Assembly: GCA_002315385.1 (NCBI GenBank)
Contig: DCHZ01000034.1
Location: forward strand, 1 to 19,972
Length of the DNA stretch: 19,972 nt
Reading direction: 5' to 3'
Source of the DNA: Firmicutes bacterium UBA1739
Lineage (GTDB): Bacteria; Bacillota; Clostridia; Peptostreptococcales; Anaerovoracaceae
Within the stretch, counting starts at the first letter, position 1, and the number at the start of each line of letters is the position of its first letter. Shown here one piece after another: positions 6,044 to 14,187 of the stretch. The position numbers were made by a program, and so were the translations under genes. A model generated the notes under the pieces. It searched no databases. It was given only the letters and a program-made list of their open reading frames with translations, and was not told the DNA's origin.

Positions 6044-7423
6044 ATGGCAAAAAAATTATGGGGCGGCAGATTTTCAAAAAAAACAGCTTCTCTTATGGAT
6101 GAATTCAATGCTTCGATTGAATTTGACAGAAAGCTGTATAAGCATGACATTCTGGGAAGTATGGCTCATGCTAAAATGCTGGCAAAACAGGGGATTCTTT
6201 CAGAAGAAGACAGGGATAAAATAGTGACCTGCCTCGGTGAAATCCTGAAGGAAATCGAAGCCGGAGAAATAGAATTTTCAATCGAATTTGAAGATATTCA
6301 TATGAATATAGAAAGTATTCTGACGGACAGAATCGGAGATGCGGGAAAACGTCTTCATACCGCAAGAAGCAGGAACGACCAGGTAGCGGTAGATATCCGT
6401 ATGTATCTGAAGGATGAAATTAAGGATATCTTAGAACTGATTGACAGGCTTCAGAATGTAGTAGTTGACGTGGCGGATGCAAATAAAGAAACCGTAATGC
6501 CCGGATATACACATCTGCAGAGGGCGCAGCCGGTTACTCTCGCATACTATATGATGGCATATTATCAGATGTTCAAAAGAGATGCCTCGAGATTTGAGGA
6601 CTGCTATAAGAGAACTGATTGTCTGCCGCTGGGATGCGGAGCCCTGGCGGGAACCACTTATAACACCGACAGACAGTTTCTGGCTGATGAGCTGGGATTT
6701 GCATCACTCTGCGAAAACGCTATGGATGCGGTAAGCGACAGGGATTTTGCACTGGAATTCCTCAGCAACTGTTCGATTCTGATGATGCATCTGTCCAGAT
6801 TCTGCGAGGAAATGGTTGTATGGAGCAGTGCGGAATTTTCATTTGCGGAAATGGACGATGCCTACAGCACCGGCAGCAGCATTATGCCGCAGAAAAAAAA
6901 TCCTGATATAGCAGAGCTTATTAGAGGAAAAACAGGGCGTACCTACGGCAATATGATTACGCTGTTTACTATTATGAAATCTCTTACTCTGGCATATAAT
7001 AAGGATATGCAGGAGGACAAGCCGCCGGTTTTCGATTCCGCCGAAACTGTAAAGGCATGCCTGGAGATCTTCACTGATATGCTCAGGACCATGACCTTTA
7101 AAAAGGAAAATATGGAAGCTGCGGCGAAGAAGGGCTTTACTAATGCCACCGATGCGGCGGATTATCTTGTATCAAAGGGACTGCCTTTCAGAGAATGTCA
7201 TGAAATCATAGGAAAAATTGTATTTGAATGTCTGAACAGAGGCATAGCCATAGAGGATCTGTCTCTGACTGAGCTCAGGGAGTTTTCACCGAAATTTGAG
7301 GAGGATATTTATGAAAAAATAGATATCAGAAGCTGTATTGCGGCGAAAAAATCCTATGGCTCCACATCTTTTGAAAGTGTGGACACAATGCTGAAAAATG
7401 CTAAGGAGGAACTGAAAAAATGA
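6044..7423 (+). CDS. argH: Argininosuccinate lyase
   Basis: Cytoplasmic tetrameric enzyme of the fumarase/aspartase superfamily that splits argininosuccinate into arginine and fumarate. The 459 residues are typical. Visible blocks are KLWGGRFSKK at the N-terminus, HTARSRNDQVA, the helix GYTHLQRAQPVT and the superfamily signature GSSIMPQKKNPD, which contains the catalytic serine loop. ATG 6044 has a GGGAG ribosome binding site. The stop TGA overlaps the argF start by four bases (ATGA), so the last two steps are coupled. A second frame across the argG-argH junction is only a shadow. Confidence 0.97.
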   Translation: MAKKLWGGRFSKKTASLMDEFNASIEFDRKLYKHDILGSMAHAKMLAKQGILSEEDRDKIVTCLGEILKEIEAGEIEFSIEFEDIHMNIESILTDRIGDAGKRLHTARSRNDQVAVDIRMYLKDEIKDILELIDRLQNVVVDVADANKETVMPGYTHLQRAQPVTLAYYMMAYYQMFKRDASRFEDCYKRTDCLPLGCGALAGTTYNTDRQFLADELGFASLCENAMDAVSDRDFALEFLSNCSILMMHLSRFCEEMVVWSSAEFSFAEMDDAYSTGSSIMPQKKNPDIAELIRGKTGRTYGNMITLFTIMKSLTLAYNKDMQEDKPPVFDSAETVKACLEIFTDMLRTMTFKKENMEAAAKKGFTNATDAADYLVSKGLPFRECHEIIGKIVFECLNRGIAIEDLSLTELREFSPKFEEDIYEKIDIRSCIAAKKSYGSTSFESVDTMLKNAKEELKK

Positions 7424-8430
7424 GTATAAATCTGGTGGGAAGAAGCTTTCTGACACTTTTGGATTATTCTAAGGAAGAAATTCTCTACATGCTGGAGGTG
7501 GCGGCAAAGCTTAAACAGAAAAAGAAATCAGGCAAAAAAGGCACTCTTCTGGAAGGGAAAAACCTGGTGATGCTTTTTGAAAAGACCTCAACAAGAACCC
7601 GTTCATCCTTTGAAGTAGGTATGCAGGATGAGGGAGGTCATGCAACTTTTCTGGGAATGGCAGACAGTCAGTTCGGAAAAAAGGAGAGCGTGGAGGACAG
7701 TGCAAAGGTTTTCGGACGGATTTATGACGGTATAGAATTCCGGGGGTTCAAACAGGAGACTGTTGAAGCTCTTGCGAAGTACTCCGGTATTCCTGTTTTT
7801 AACGGACTTACGGATTTCGACCATCCGACTCAGGCACTGGCGGATTTTCTTACAATGAAAGAACACATCAATAAGCCCTACGAAGACATGAAACTCGTTT
7901 TTGTCGGAGACGGCAGAAATAATGTTGCAAACTGTCTGATTATCTGTGCGGCAAAGCTGGGGACTGACTTCTCGATTCTCGCCCCGAAGGAGCTTTATAC
8001 AGACGAGGCTCTGCTGGAACAGGTTATGGGTTACGCTAAGGAATCCGGTTCGAAGATTACCGTTACTTCGGATTTTGAAGAGGCACTTAAGGGTGCGGAT
8101 GCAGTATATACCGATATCTGGGTGTCCATGGGTGAGGAAGCTCTTCTGGAAGAAAGAGTCAGACTGCTTACACCATATAAAGTTACAAGGGAAATGCTGG
8201 ATATGACAGGAAACAGCGATGTTATTTTCCTTCATTGTCTGCCTTCCTTCCATGATATGGAAACGGGATTTGCGCGCAAGGCCAGAGACGAGTTCGGCGT
8301 GGATATCTGTGAAGTGACTGACGAAGTGTTCAGAAGCAGCAATTCAGTTGTTTTTGACGAGGCTGAAAACAGACTGCATACAATCAAGGCGGTTCTTGTA
8401 ACTCATCTGGCAGGTTTCAGAGAGGAATAG
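7420..8430 (+). CDS. argF: Ornithine carbamoyltransferase
   Basis: Transfers the carbamoyl group of carbamoyl phosphate to ornithine, giving citrulline, in the cytoplasm. The 336 residues carry the carbamoyl-phosphate loop STRTR (57-61), DSQFGKKESVEDSAKVFGR, DHPTQALADF and the ornithine-binding HCLPSFHD near the C-terminus, where many relatives have HCLPAFHD. The fold is the long form shared by anabolic ArgF/ArgI and catabolic ArcB. Placement with argG and argH, and no arginine deiminase or carbamate kinase nearby, favour biosynthesis, but the reaction is reversible. AAGGAGG lies inside the end of argH and the start overlaps the argH stop. Confidence 0.95.
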   Translation: MSINLVGRSFLTLLDYSKEEILYMLEVAAKLKQKKKSGKKGTLLEGKNLVMLFEKTSTRTRSSFEVGMQDEGGHATFLGMADSQFGKKESVEDSAKVFGRIYDGIEFRGFKQETVEALAKYSGIPVFNGLTDFDHPTQALADFLTMKEHINKPYEDMKLVFVGDGRNNVANCLIICAAKLGTDFSILAPKELYTDEALLEQVMGYAKESGSKITVTSDFEEALKGADAVYTDIWVSMGEEALLEERVRLLTPYKVTREMLDMTGNSDVIFLHCLPSFHDMETGFARKARDEFGVDICEVTDEVFRSSNSVVFDEAENRLHTIKAVLVTHLAGFREE

Positions 8431-8518
8431 TAAAACAGGGAGCGGAGATGCCGGGCCGGGAGCCGGACGAACTGATTTCAGAAACAGTTTTGGCAATGAA
8501 AACAAGCTGTGATTAGCG

Positions 8519-8551
8519 AAAGAGACGTATGTGACAGTACGTTTCTTTTTT
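8519..8551 (+). terminator. Rho-independent terminator of the arg operon
   Basis: AAAGAGACGTA (8519-8529) pairs with TACGTTTCTTT (one G-T pair) around an eight-base loop, followed by a continuing T run. It lies about 90 bases after argF. The rest of 8431-8671 shows no gene. Bases about 8633-8671 match the leader of the gene remnant at the left edge and include the palindrome ATGATATCAT (8633-8642). Confidence 0.9.
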
Positions 8552-8671
8552 GGATTTACGTATAAAATTCCATTGTTACAGGATAAATATAACCTGCCGT
8601 CAGATATAAGTTGTAGAAATCGTCTCCGCATTATGATATCATGAGAGAAAGATTGATATGAAGAATCCGGT

Positions 8672-10264
8672 ATGGGGGTAGAAAGAATGGGAACGTATTT
8701 TAATCCGGGAAACAGGAGTTATATGCAGGCTGTCGGAAGCAGAATTTATGTGGATAAAACAGGGATGCTGGAATACCTTAATAAGCTGATAAATTCAGAG
8801 GAAAAATGTGTGGCATTGAGTCATGCCCGCAGGTTCGGAAAATCCCAGGCTGCGGGTATGATTGATGCGTATTACAGCCTCGGAAGTGATTCAAAGGAGA
8901 TTTTTTCAAAGTTAGAAATATCAAAAGCACCGGATTTTGAGGAACATCTGAATAAGTATAACGTGATTCATCTGGATATATCTTCTGTTGCGGATTTTCA
9001 TAAGGAAGATCTGGTGGAAGAAATCGAAAAAAGACTGAAGGAAGAGTTTCTTGAGGTTTATGGAAATGAGCTTAACTATGCAAAGGATTCTTATCTTCTG
9101 ATTAATGATATTTATAAAAAGTCGAAAATACCTTTCATTATTATCATCGACGAATGGGACTGTGTGGTGAGAAACCACTCAGACAGGTCCGATCTTGTGC
9201 ATAAATATCTGCAGTTTCTCCACTCGCTATTCAAAAGCGAGGAATCCAAAAGCTTTCTGGCGCTTGCATATATCACGGGGATTCTGCCGATAAAGAAAAT
9301 CAGGGATGAATCCGCACTTAACAATTTTTTGGAATATACAATGGTTAATTCCTATGAGCTGACTCCTTATTTCGGCTTTACGGAGGATGAGGTAAAAGAG
9401 CTTTGTAAAAGCTATGAGATGAACTTTGAATCTGTTAAGGAATGGTACAACGGATACCTTATTAACGGGCAGCATATGTATAATCCGAATTCGGTGTATA
9501 TGGCAATGATCAGAAAAAAACTTGAATCCTACTGGAAAAACACATCATCTTTTGATACGATCAATGATTTCATTACCCTGAATTATGACGGACTGAAAGA
9601 AGATGTTTTCAGGATGCTGTCGGGAAAAAAAGTACCGGTGAATGTAAACGGATTTAAAAACGATTTGAGCGTAATAAATTCGAAGGACGATGCCCTTACT
9701 GCGCTGATTCATCTGGGTTATCTGGGATATGATGAAGAGCGCGGGACGGCATATATTCCGAACTTTGAGGTAAGTATGGCTTTTCAGGCTGCTCTGGCAA
9801 CAGGAAATTGGAAAGACATAACGAAGACAATATCAAGATGCGAGGAGCTGCTGTGGGCAACAATTGACGGTGAAGAGGAAAAGGTTGCTGAGCTTCTGGA
9901 GCTTGCTCATGAGACCTATACCTCTGTTCTGAAATATAACGATGAGAATTCTCTGAGCTGTGCGATAACAATGGCTTACTTCACTGCCCCGGCGTACTAT
10001 ACGATAATCCGGGAGCTGCCGGCGGGAAAAGGCTTTGCAGACTTTGCGTTTATACCGAGACGGGAGGCGGGAAGCCGCCCTGCGATGATAATAGAGCTGA
10101 AATGGGATGAGTCTGCGGACACCGCAATCCGTCAGATAAAAGAAAAGAGATACGGCGGAGCCCTGAGCGGGTATGAAAAAGAAATCCTTTTAGCGGGAAT
10201 CAGTTACGATAAGGAAAGCAAAAAGCATAAGTGCGTGATTGAAGTTTTGAAAAATGCAGATTGA
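8672..10264 (+). CDS. AAA-ATPase-like / PD-(D/E)XK nuclease domain protein (intact paralog)
   Basis: The 530-residue protein has an N-terminal AAA-ATPase-like domain and a C-terminal PD-(D/E)XK-type domain, the architecture known as AAA-ATPase_like plus PDDEXK_9. Near the N-terminus are YVDKT and the P-loop variant HARRFGKS; FIIIIDEWD is the Walker B strand. The C-terminal GFADFAFIP...MIIELKW gives the D...ExK nuclease pattern. The family is widespread and multicopy in Clostridia and Bacteroidetes, and its biological role is unsettled. ATG 8672 has a poor ribosome binding site; Met6 (8687), preceded by GGGGG, is an equally plausible start. Paralogous pieces lie at 1-303, including the same leader and 3' hairpin, so it belongs to a recombining family. 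It is transcribed alone and unrelated in function to its neighbours. Confidence 0.9.
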   Translation: MGVERMGTYFNPGNRSYMQAVGSRIYVDKTGMLEYLNKLINSEEKCVALSHARRFGKSQAAGMIDAYYSLGSDSKEIFSKLEISKAPDFEEHLNKYNVIHLDISSVADFHKEDLVEEIEKRLKEEFLEVYGNELNYAKDSYLLINDIYKKSKIPFIIIIDEWDCVVRNHSDRSDLVHKYLQFLHSLFKSEESKSFLALAYITGILPIKKIRDESALNNFLEYTMVNSYELTPYFGFTEDEVKELCKSYEMNFESVKEWYNGYLINGQHMYNPNSVYMAMIRKKLESYWKNTSSFDTINDFITLNYDGLKEDVFRMLSGKKVPVNVNGFKNDLSVINSKDDALTALIHLGYLGYDEERGTAYIPNFEVSMAFQAALATGNWKDITKTISRCEELLWATIDGEEEKVAELLELAHETYTSVLKYNDENSLSCAITMAYFTAPAYYTIIRELPAGKGFADFAFIPRREAGSRPAMIIELKWDESADTAIRQIKEKRYGGALSGYEKEILLAGISYDKESKKHKCVIEVLKNAD

Positions 10265-10265
10265 C

Positions 10266-10294
10266 GTGTCAAAGGGGACGGTTCTCGTTGACAC
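10266..10294. repeat. Small inverted repeat GTGTCAA...TTGACAC around GGGGACGGTTCT
   Basis: Perfect seven-base arms flank a core containing GGGGACGGTTCT. I recognise this core as a recurrent short intergenic sequence in many bacteria, but I cannot verify its family here. It lies directly after the AAA/nuclease gene and is absent from the remnant locus at the left edge. The rest of 10295-10411 has no gene I can support. Confidence 0.45.
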
Positions 10295-10411
10295 ATGAGC
10301 GAACAGTGGTTTTTATTTTTGCAGATATAAAAGGACATAGCGAAACAGCAACAACACTGGTACCTGTCGCCAACATAACCCGTGCGAAAACGGCAACAAT
10401 AATTCAAAGAT

Positions 10412-10491
10412 ACTGTACGACAATTGAATAAAAACAGTGAGAAAGATGCTGTGTAATTTAAACCGCCGTCTCCGGAGCTGCCGGGACGGCG
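10412..10491. repeat. 3' hairpin module shared with the left-edge remnant; probable terminator for the histidine kinase
   Basis: These 80 bases match 224-303 with 4 differences. They end in the hairpin CGCCGTC (10464-10470) with GACGGCG (10485-10491). At this copy the T run is lost and the sequence passes into the end of the convergent kinase gene. Read on the minus strand, the hairpin is followed by GGTTTAAATT, so it may terminate the kinase transcript. Confidence 0.6.
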
Positions 10492-10497
10492 ATAGAT

Positions 10498-11727
10498 TTA
10501 TATTTTCAATTCAACGGTAAACAGAATCCGGTCTGCGGTCTGCATTTCGGCGGAAACTGAACCGTTGTGTAGTTCGGCAATCCGGTAGGCCATTGAAAGA
10601 CCGATGCCGAAGCCGCGATTATCTGAGGACCTGGAAGAATCCAGCTGGTAAAATCTGTCAAAAATTCTCGAAAGCTTATCTTTCGGAATATTTTCGGAGG
10701 GGTTACTGATTTTAATCAGAACTCCCCGGTAAGTGCTTTTCAGTCCTATTTGAATTTCTCCGGGTGCCGAGGAATGTCTCACAGCATTGTCAATCAATAT
10801 GGAGAAAAGCTGACGTATCAGGTATTCATCACCGCGATATTTTATGTCATCCATTATGTCACAGATTATTGAGTATGAGTTTTGAACGGCAATATCCGAA
10901 AATGACTCTACTATCTCGGTGAGAGCTGAGCTGATATTGAATTCAGCTTTTGAAAAGGGCGGATTCTCTTCGTCAAGACGGGAGAGGGACACCAGAGAAA
11001 TCACAAGGGAATTCATCTTCTCGGTCTGTGCATCAATTTTATTCAGCCATTTGTCGGAGGGCATGTCCATTTTCAAAACGGAGGTGCAGGTACGGATTAC
11101 CGTGAGCGGAGTTTTCAGCTCATGGCTTGCATCCGTGATAAACTGCTTCTGACGTTCGATATTGTTGACGATGGGCCTGATTGCCTTCAGCGAAAAAAGA
11201 TGTACTATTATATACACCAGAGCAATACAACCTATAATGGTAAAGAGAGTCAGGAAAGCCAGATCCCGAATTTCGGCAAGTTCACTGCTGCAGTCCAGAA
11301 ATATTGCCATGAACCGGTCTTCCGAATGTTTAATTACATAGTATTTATATCCGTTATAGTATCCCATGCCTTCCTTTTCCTTAAGTGCTTTATTTACATA
11401 CGTCTGGATTTCGTTCTCCGATACGGAAGCAATACTTGACAGATCAGAATTAAAAAGCTCTCCTTCGGAATTATAACGGATAATGAAAAATCTGGTCATA
11501 TGAGGTGTTTCCATATTGTAATTTTTTGGAAAAGAAGCCTTGGGGATGTCTGCCGGAGGGGCAGGAAGGGTTCCCTGATTAGTGTATATCAGCTCCAGCA
11601 TATCACTGTTTGTGCTGTCAACCGAAATGAAATTTGCTATGTTCAGAATAAGCCCCAGCAGTATCAGAACCGCGGAAACTGAAATCATTGTTATTCTGAT
11701 GAACTTTTTCTGAAGTCTCTTAATCAT
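10498..11727 (-). CDS. Sensor histidine kinase
   Basis: The 409-residue membrane kinase pairs with the response regulator upstream. Transmembrane helices at about 11-34 and 157-179 flank an extracytoplasmic sensor of about 120 residues that I do not recognise. The phosphoacceptor motif is FITDASHELKTPLT (His202). The ATP-binding domain shows the N box LIDNAVRHSS (Asn314) and GFGIGLSMA (372-380). The usual DxGxG box is replaced by ISNPSENIP, a variant seen in some Firmicutes kinases. The frame is open to 11757, but ATG 11727 is preferred: GGAGGTG precedes it, and it overlaps the regulator stop by eight bases (ATGATTAA). Its likely signal concerns the cell surface, given the neighbouring genes; this is inference. 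Confidence 0.93.
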   Translation of the reverse strand: MIKRLQKKFIRITMISVSAVLILLGLILNIANFISVDSTNSDMLELIYTNQGTLPAPPADIPKASFPKNYNMETPHMTRFFIIRYNSEGELFNSDLSSIASVSENEIQTYVNKALKEKEGMGYYNGYKYYVIKHSEDRFMAIFLDCSSELAEIRDLAFLTLFTIIGCIALVYIIVHLFSLKAIRPIVNNIERQKQFITDASHELKTPLTVIRTCTSVLKMDMPSDKWLNKIDAQTEKMNSLVISLVSLSRLDEENPPFSKAEFNISSALTEIVESFSDIAVQNSYSIICDIMDDIKYRGDEYLIRQLFSILIDNAVRHSSAPGEIQIGLKSTYRGVLIKISNPSENIPKDKLSRIFDRFYQLDSSRSSDNRGFGIGLSMAYRIAELHNGSVSAEMQTADRILFTVELKI

Positions 11728-12397
11728 CTGACACCTCCAGAACATATCCCAGTCCACGCTTTGCGTGAATACCGACTTTTGATTCTATGGAATTGAGTTT
11801 TTTCCTTAAATTAGAAATATGAACCCATACTACGTTTATTTCCGAATCGGAATTCCATCCCCAGATTCTCTCCATTATTCTATCTGCCGACATGACAATA
11901 TCCGGAGTACGCATAAAAAGCTCAATGAGCTGAAATTCTTTTCCCACCAGTCTCAGACTTTTATCTCCGCAGGTAATTATCCCGCTCATGCAATCAAGAG
12001 AAAGATCGTTATAGGTAAGAGCTGAGGGCTTGTATTCACAGCTTCTGCGAAGCAGAGCCCGCACTCTGGAAAGAAGCTCATCGGGAGAAAACGGCTTGGG
12101 AAGATAATCGTCGGCTCCGGAGTCATAACCGAGTATTCGATCATCTTTCTGAGTTTTTGCTGTAAGCATCATTATTGGTACTGAGATACCGTCTTCCCTG
12201 AGCTTTTTCAGCACTTCAATTCCGTCCATAACAGGCATCATAATATCCAGGATTATTCCGTCAAACTCTCCCGTTGAAGCGTAATCGTAGGCATCCCTGC
12301 CGTTATTCACGGTTTCCACAGTGTAATTGTTTTTTTCGAAAAAGACTGTCAGTGCCTCGGCCAGATCACGTTCATCTTCGGCTATAAGAAGTTTCAT
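11720..12397 (-). CDS. OmpR/PhoB-family response regulator
   Basis: The 225-residue DNA-binding regulator has a receiver domain (1-115) with acidic pair Glu7/Asp8, phosphorylated Asp51 in LDIMMPVMDG, Thr79 and Lys101 (LPKPFSP). A C-terminal winged helix (about 125-223) has KEFQLIELF, WVHISNLRKKL and KRGLGYVLEV. ATG 12397 is chosen over the upstream in-frame ATG (12442) because it directly begins the receiver fold and has GAGGTGA upstream. It is translationally coupled to the kinase. OmpR-family proteins usually bind tandem direct repeats; candidate sites lie in the divergent promoter region at 14017-14078. The pair probably controls the surface genes beside it, which is inferred from position. 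Confidence 0.95.
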   Translation of the reverse strand: MKLLIAEDERDLAEALTVFFEKNNYTVETVNNGRDAYDYASTGEFDGIILDIMMPVMDGIEVLKKLREDGISVPIMMLTAKTQKDDRILGYDSGADDYLPKPFSPDELLSRVRALLRRSCEYKPSALTYNDLSLDCMSGIITCGDKSLRLVGKEFQLIELFMRTPDIVMSADRIMERIWGWNSDSEINVVWVHISNLRKKLNSIESKVGIHAKRGLGYVLEVSDD

Positions 12398-12464
12398 AGA
12401 GTTCACCTCGATTTCTGATAAAACATACTGAAAACTGAGCATTACATTTCAGTGATTACATATT

Positions 12465-12495
12465 ATTATACAAAATAAGAAGCAGCTTTTGCAAA
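12465..12495 (-). promoter_or_regulatory. Promoter of the response regulator-kinase operon
   Basis: On the minus strand, TTGCAA (near 12490-12495) and TATAAT (12465-12470) are separated by 18-19 bases. The position, about 65 bases ahead of the regulator start, means the two-component genes need not depend on read-through from the DUF4956 unit. Confidence 0.55.
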
Positions 12496-12532
12496 ATAAT
12501 TTACCTGCAAATTATAAATCCGGTAATTAAAT

Positions 12533-12572
12533 CACCCCAGGCAGGTATTAATACAATAGTCTGCCTGAGGTG
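12533..12572 (-). terminator. Hairpin terminator after the DUF4956 gene
   Basis: Twelve-base arms (CACCCCAGGCAG with CTGCCTGAGGTG, one mismatch) flank a loop of about 16 bases. On the minus strand it follows the DUF4956 stop by about 25 bases and is trailed by GATTTAATT, a weak T-rich stretch. It separates the VTC-DUF4956 unit from the two-component unit. Confidence 0.6.
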
Positions 12573-12597
12573 TATAAAAATGAAAAAGAAAAGCGGG

Positions 12598-13260
12598 TTA
12601 CAAAGCAGCCTTTTCTGGAATATGACCGCAGGAAATAGTAAGATTGCCATTTCTGCAACGAATCTCGTCCAGGAATGCCTTGGATACGGAATCGTTTTTG
12701 ACGGTGATATGATAAACCAGTTCATACAGAGTGCCCATGTTTGTTGTTTTGACTCTGACCAAATCTGAATTATATGTGTACTTTCTGAAAATATCATCGA
12801 AGATTCCGTCATAATCTAAATTCTCGGGAATCGTAATTTTGAGCTCTCGTTTGGACCTGTCAGCTTTTCCGAAGCTGGTAAGATTCAGAATCATCAGATA
12901 AACAGCTATAATAATGAAGAAAAATACAGCCAGTACCACATAGCCCATGCCGCAGGCGAGACCTATTGTCATCGAAAGAAAAATCATGACTATTTCTCTT
13001 GCACTTCCCGCAGCTGAACGGAACCTGATAAGGCTGAAGGCTCCGGCAACTGCAACTCCGGCACCTATGTTTCCGTTAACCAGCATGATAACCATCTGAA
13101 CCACGGCCGGAAGGACAGCTATGGTCAGTGCAAAGCTCTGAGAAGCCTTATTTTTGAACATGCCGATAAATGCCGTGCACAGACCGAGAATTATTGAAAC
13201 CCCGGTACAGATCAGAAATGTATCAAGAGTAATGCTTTCTTTTAATATTGAATTAAGCAA
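12598..13260 (-). CDS. DUF4956 membrane protein
   Basis: The 220-residue integral membrane protein has hydrophobic spans at about 12-34, 43-62 and 88-127 (the last probably two helices), followed by a soluble C-terminal domain of about 90 residues. The family signature is GAGVAVAGAFSLIRFRSA followed by AGSAREI (66-90). DUF4956 proteins are commonly encoded beside VTC-domain proteins; their molecular function is unknown. The start is a TTG (13258-13260), supported by AAGGAGG nine bases upstream and by the eight-base overlap with the end of the VTC gene. I infer that it forms the membrane partner of the VTC-like protein, either anchoring it or passing its product. Confidence 0.88.
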   Translation of the reverse strand: MLNSILKESITLDTFLICTGVSIILGLCTAFIGMFKNKASQSFALTIAVLPAVVQMVIMLVNGNIGAGVAVAGAFSLIRFRSAAGSAREIVMIFLSMTIGLACGMGYVVLAVFFFIIIAVYLMILNLTSFGKADRSKRELKITIPENLDYDGIFDDIFRKYTYNSDLVRVKTTNMGTLYELVYHITVKNDSVSKAFLDEIRCRNGNLTISCGHIPEKAAL

Positions 13261-13978
13261 TGTAGAATTCCTCCTTGAGATAGGATGTACTGTTAATAAG
13301 ATGTTTTTTATAGCAGTCCCCGTATTTTGAATACGAGGTGGGAAATGCGCCCGCGATGCTCAGCATATGGCTCAGCCAGAGAGGAGCGGCGCCCGGGATT
13401 TTGATTTCCATAAGTATCTGATTATTATCCATAATGGGAAATCCGTAATTTCCGTGCCTCAGATCCAGCTCTTCGGTTCTCCATTTCAAATCCGAGTCAA
13501 ACGTGATTCTGAGCTGCGGATCCTCGATTCCGGCAAAAGCCTGCCGGCTGTAACCGATAAATACACGCGGTTCCGAGTTGTATTTTTTCTGAAACCATTC
13601 TATTTCTCTGCCAATCTGATTCCCCGGCGAGAAATTATTATTCCCGGCGAGATATTCGGAAACCTGCGCTGCTTTCATATTAATCCGTCTTTTGTAGACG
13701 ACGCCGCAGCATTTCTTTTTAATTTCAACGAAAACTTTATCATTGTCTTCGGGAACCCCGTAGCTCCTTACACGAAGCTTTTCCTTATAATCCGGTTTTT
13801 CGATGGAAGCCCTGATTAAAGCCCAATCCGGAGTGTCATAATATATGTTACTGATAGAATATTTACCGTACTCATCACTAATCATATGAGCTTTTATTTC
13901 TCTGATAATATAGTTATATTGAGAATCTGTGATCAGATATTTTTTCTCATGACGCTCAAAACTGTATTGCGTTGCCAT
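13253..13978 (-). CDS. VTC-domain protein, polyphosphate-polymerase-like
   Basis: The 241-residue cytoplasmic protein belongs to the VTC tunnel-fold family (triphosphate tunnel metalloenzyme type), whose yeast member Vtc4 makes polyphosphate from ATP. The basic and acidic tunnel residues are visible: ERHEKKYLI (8-16), KLRVR (67-71), FVEIKKK (83-89), YKRR (95-98), YSRQAF, RITFD, MEIKIP (190-195) and SKYG (217-220). Yeast Vtc4 has SPX and membrane domains; here only the catalytic-type domain is present, and the coupled DUF4956 gene could supply the membrane part. GGGGGT precedes ATG 13978. Whether it makes polyphosphate or acts on another phosphate substrate cannot be told from sequence. Confidence 0.88.
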   Translation of the reverse strand: MATQYSFERHEKKYLITDSQYNYIIREIKAHMISDEYGKYSISNIYYDTPDWALIRASIEKPDYKEKLRVRSYGVPEDNDKVFVEIKKKCCGVVYKRRINMKAAQVSEYLAGNNNFSPGNQIGREIEWFQKKYNSEPRVFIGYSRQAFAGIEDPQLRITFDSDLKWRTEELDLRHGNYGFPIMDNNQILMEIKIPGAAPLWLSHMLSIAGAFPTSYSKYGDCYKKHLINSTSYLKEEFYIA

Positions 13979-14016
13979 AAGCTTACCCCCTTGATAAGAA
14001 CATAATATTTCTGAAT

Positions 14017-14078
14017 CCTTAAAACTACCTAAAGTCAGATAAATAAATAAAAAAAGAGGTTTTAGGTTAATTTTAAGA
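14017..14078. promoter_or_regulatory. Inverted pair of TTTAGGT-N2/3-TTTTAAG motifs between divergent surface genes
   Basis: On the minus strand, 14033-14017 reads TTTAGGTAGTTTTAAGG, pointing at the VTC gene. On the plus strand, 14061-14078 reads TTTAGGTTAATTTTAAGA, pointing at the beta-helix gene. Each contains two TTT(T)A-RG direct half-sites about one helical turn apart, the layout usual for OmpR-family regulators. The plus copy abuts the predicted promoter at 14072-14100. It is a candidate operator for the response regulator at 11720-12397. Confidence 0.45.
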
Positions 14079-14100
14079 ACAAAGTGTAGAGTGTTATAAT
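14072..14100 (+). promoter_or_regulatory. Promoter of the SLH beta-helix gene
   Basis: There is a perfect TATAAT at 14095-14100, and a poor -35 (TTTAAG, 14072-14077) 17 bases upstream. A weak -35 overlapped by the repeated motif fits an activator-dependent promoter. Confidence 0.55.
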
Positions 14101-14187
14101 CGTGTGGAAATAATAATGAAACAAATCGTTATCATGAAAAGAAGCACGAATGTTTAATCTGAGGGCCGGAGTAAGGAGGTTTGATGT

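Noticed and set aside
5958..6224. Open frame of 88 codons across the argG-argH junction
   Set aside because: It overlaps argH in another frame, has no ribosome binding site and shows no family features; it is a shadow.
8431..8671. Target-site duplication or terminal inverted repeats that would make the AAA/nuclease unit a transposon
   Set aside because: No duplicated target or matching ends could be found by eye on the two sides of the unit; homologous recombination explains the data better.
10204..10407. Minus-strand frame of 67 codons after the AAA/nuclease gene
   Set aside because: Its composition (runs of Cys, Ser, Leu) and overlap with the GTGTCAA repeat look like chance; no ribosome binding site was found.
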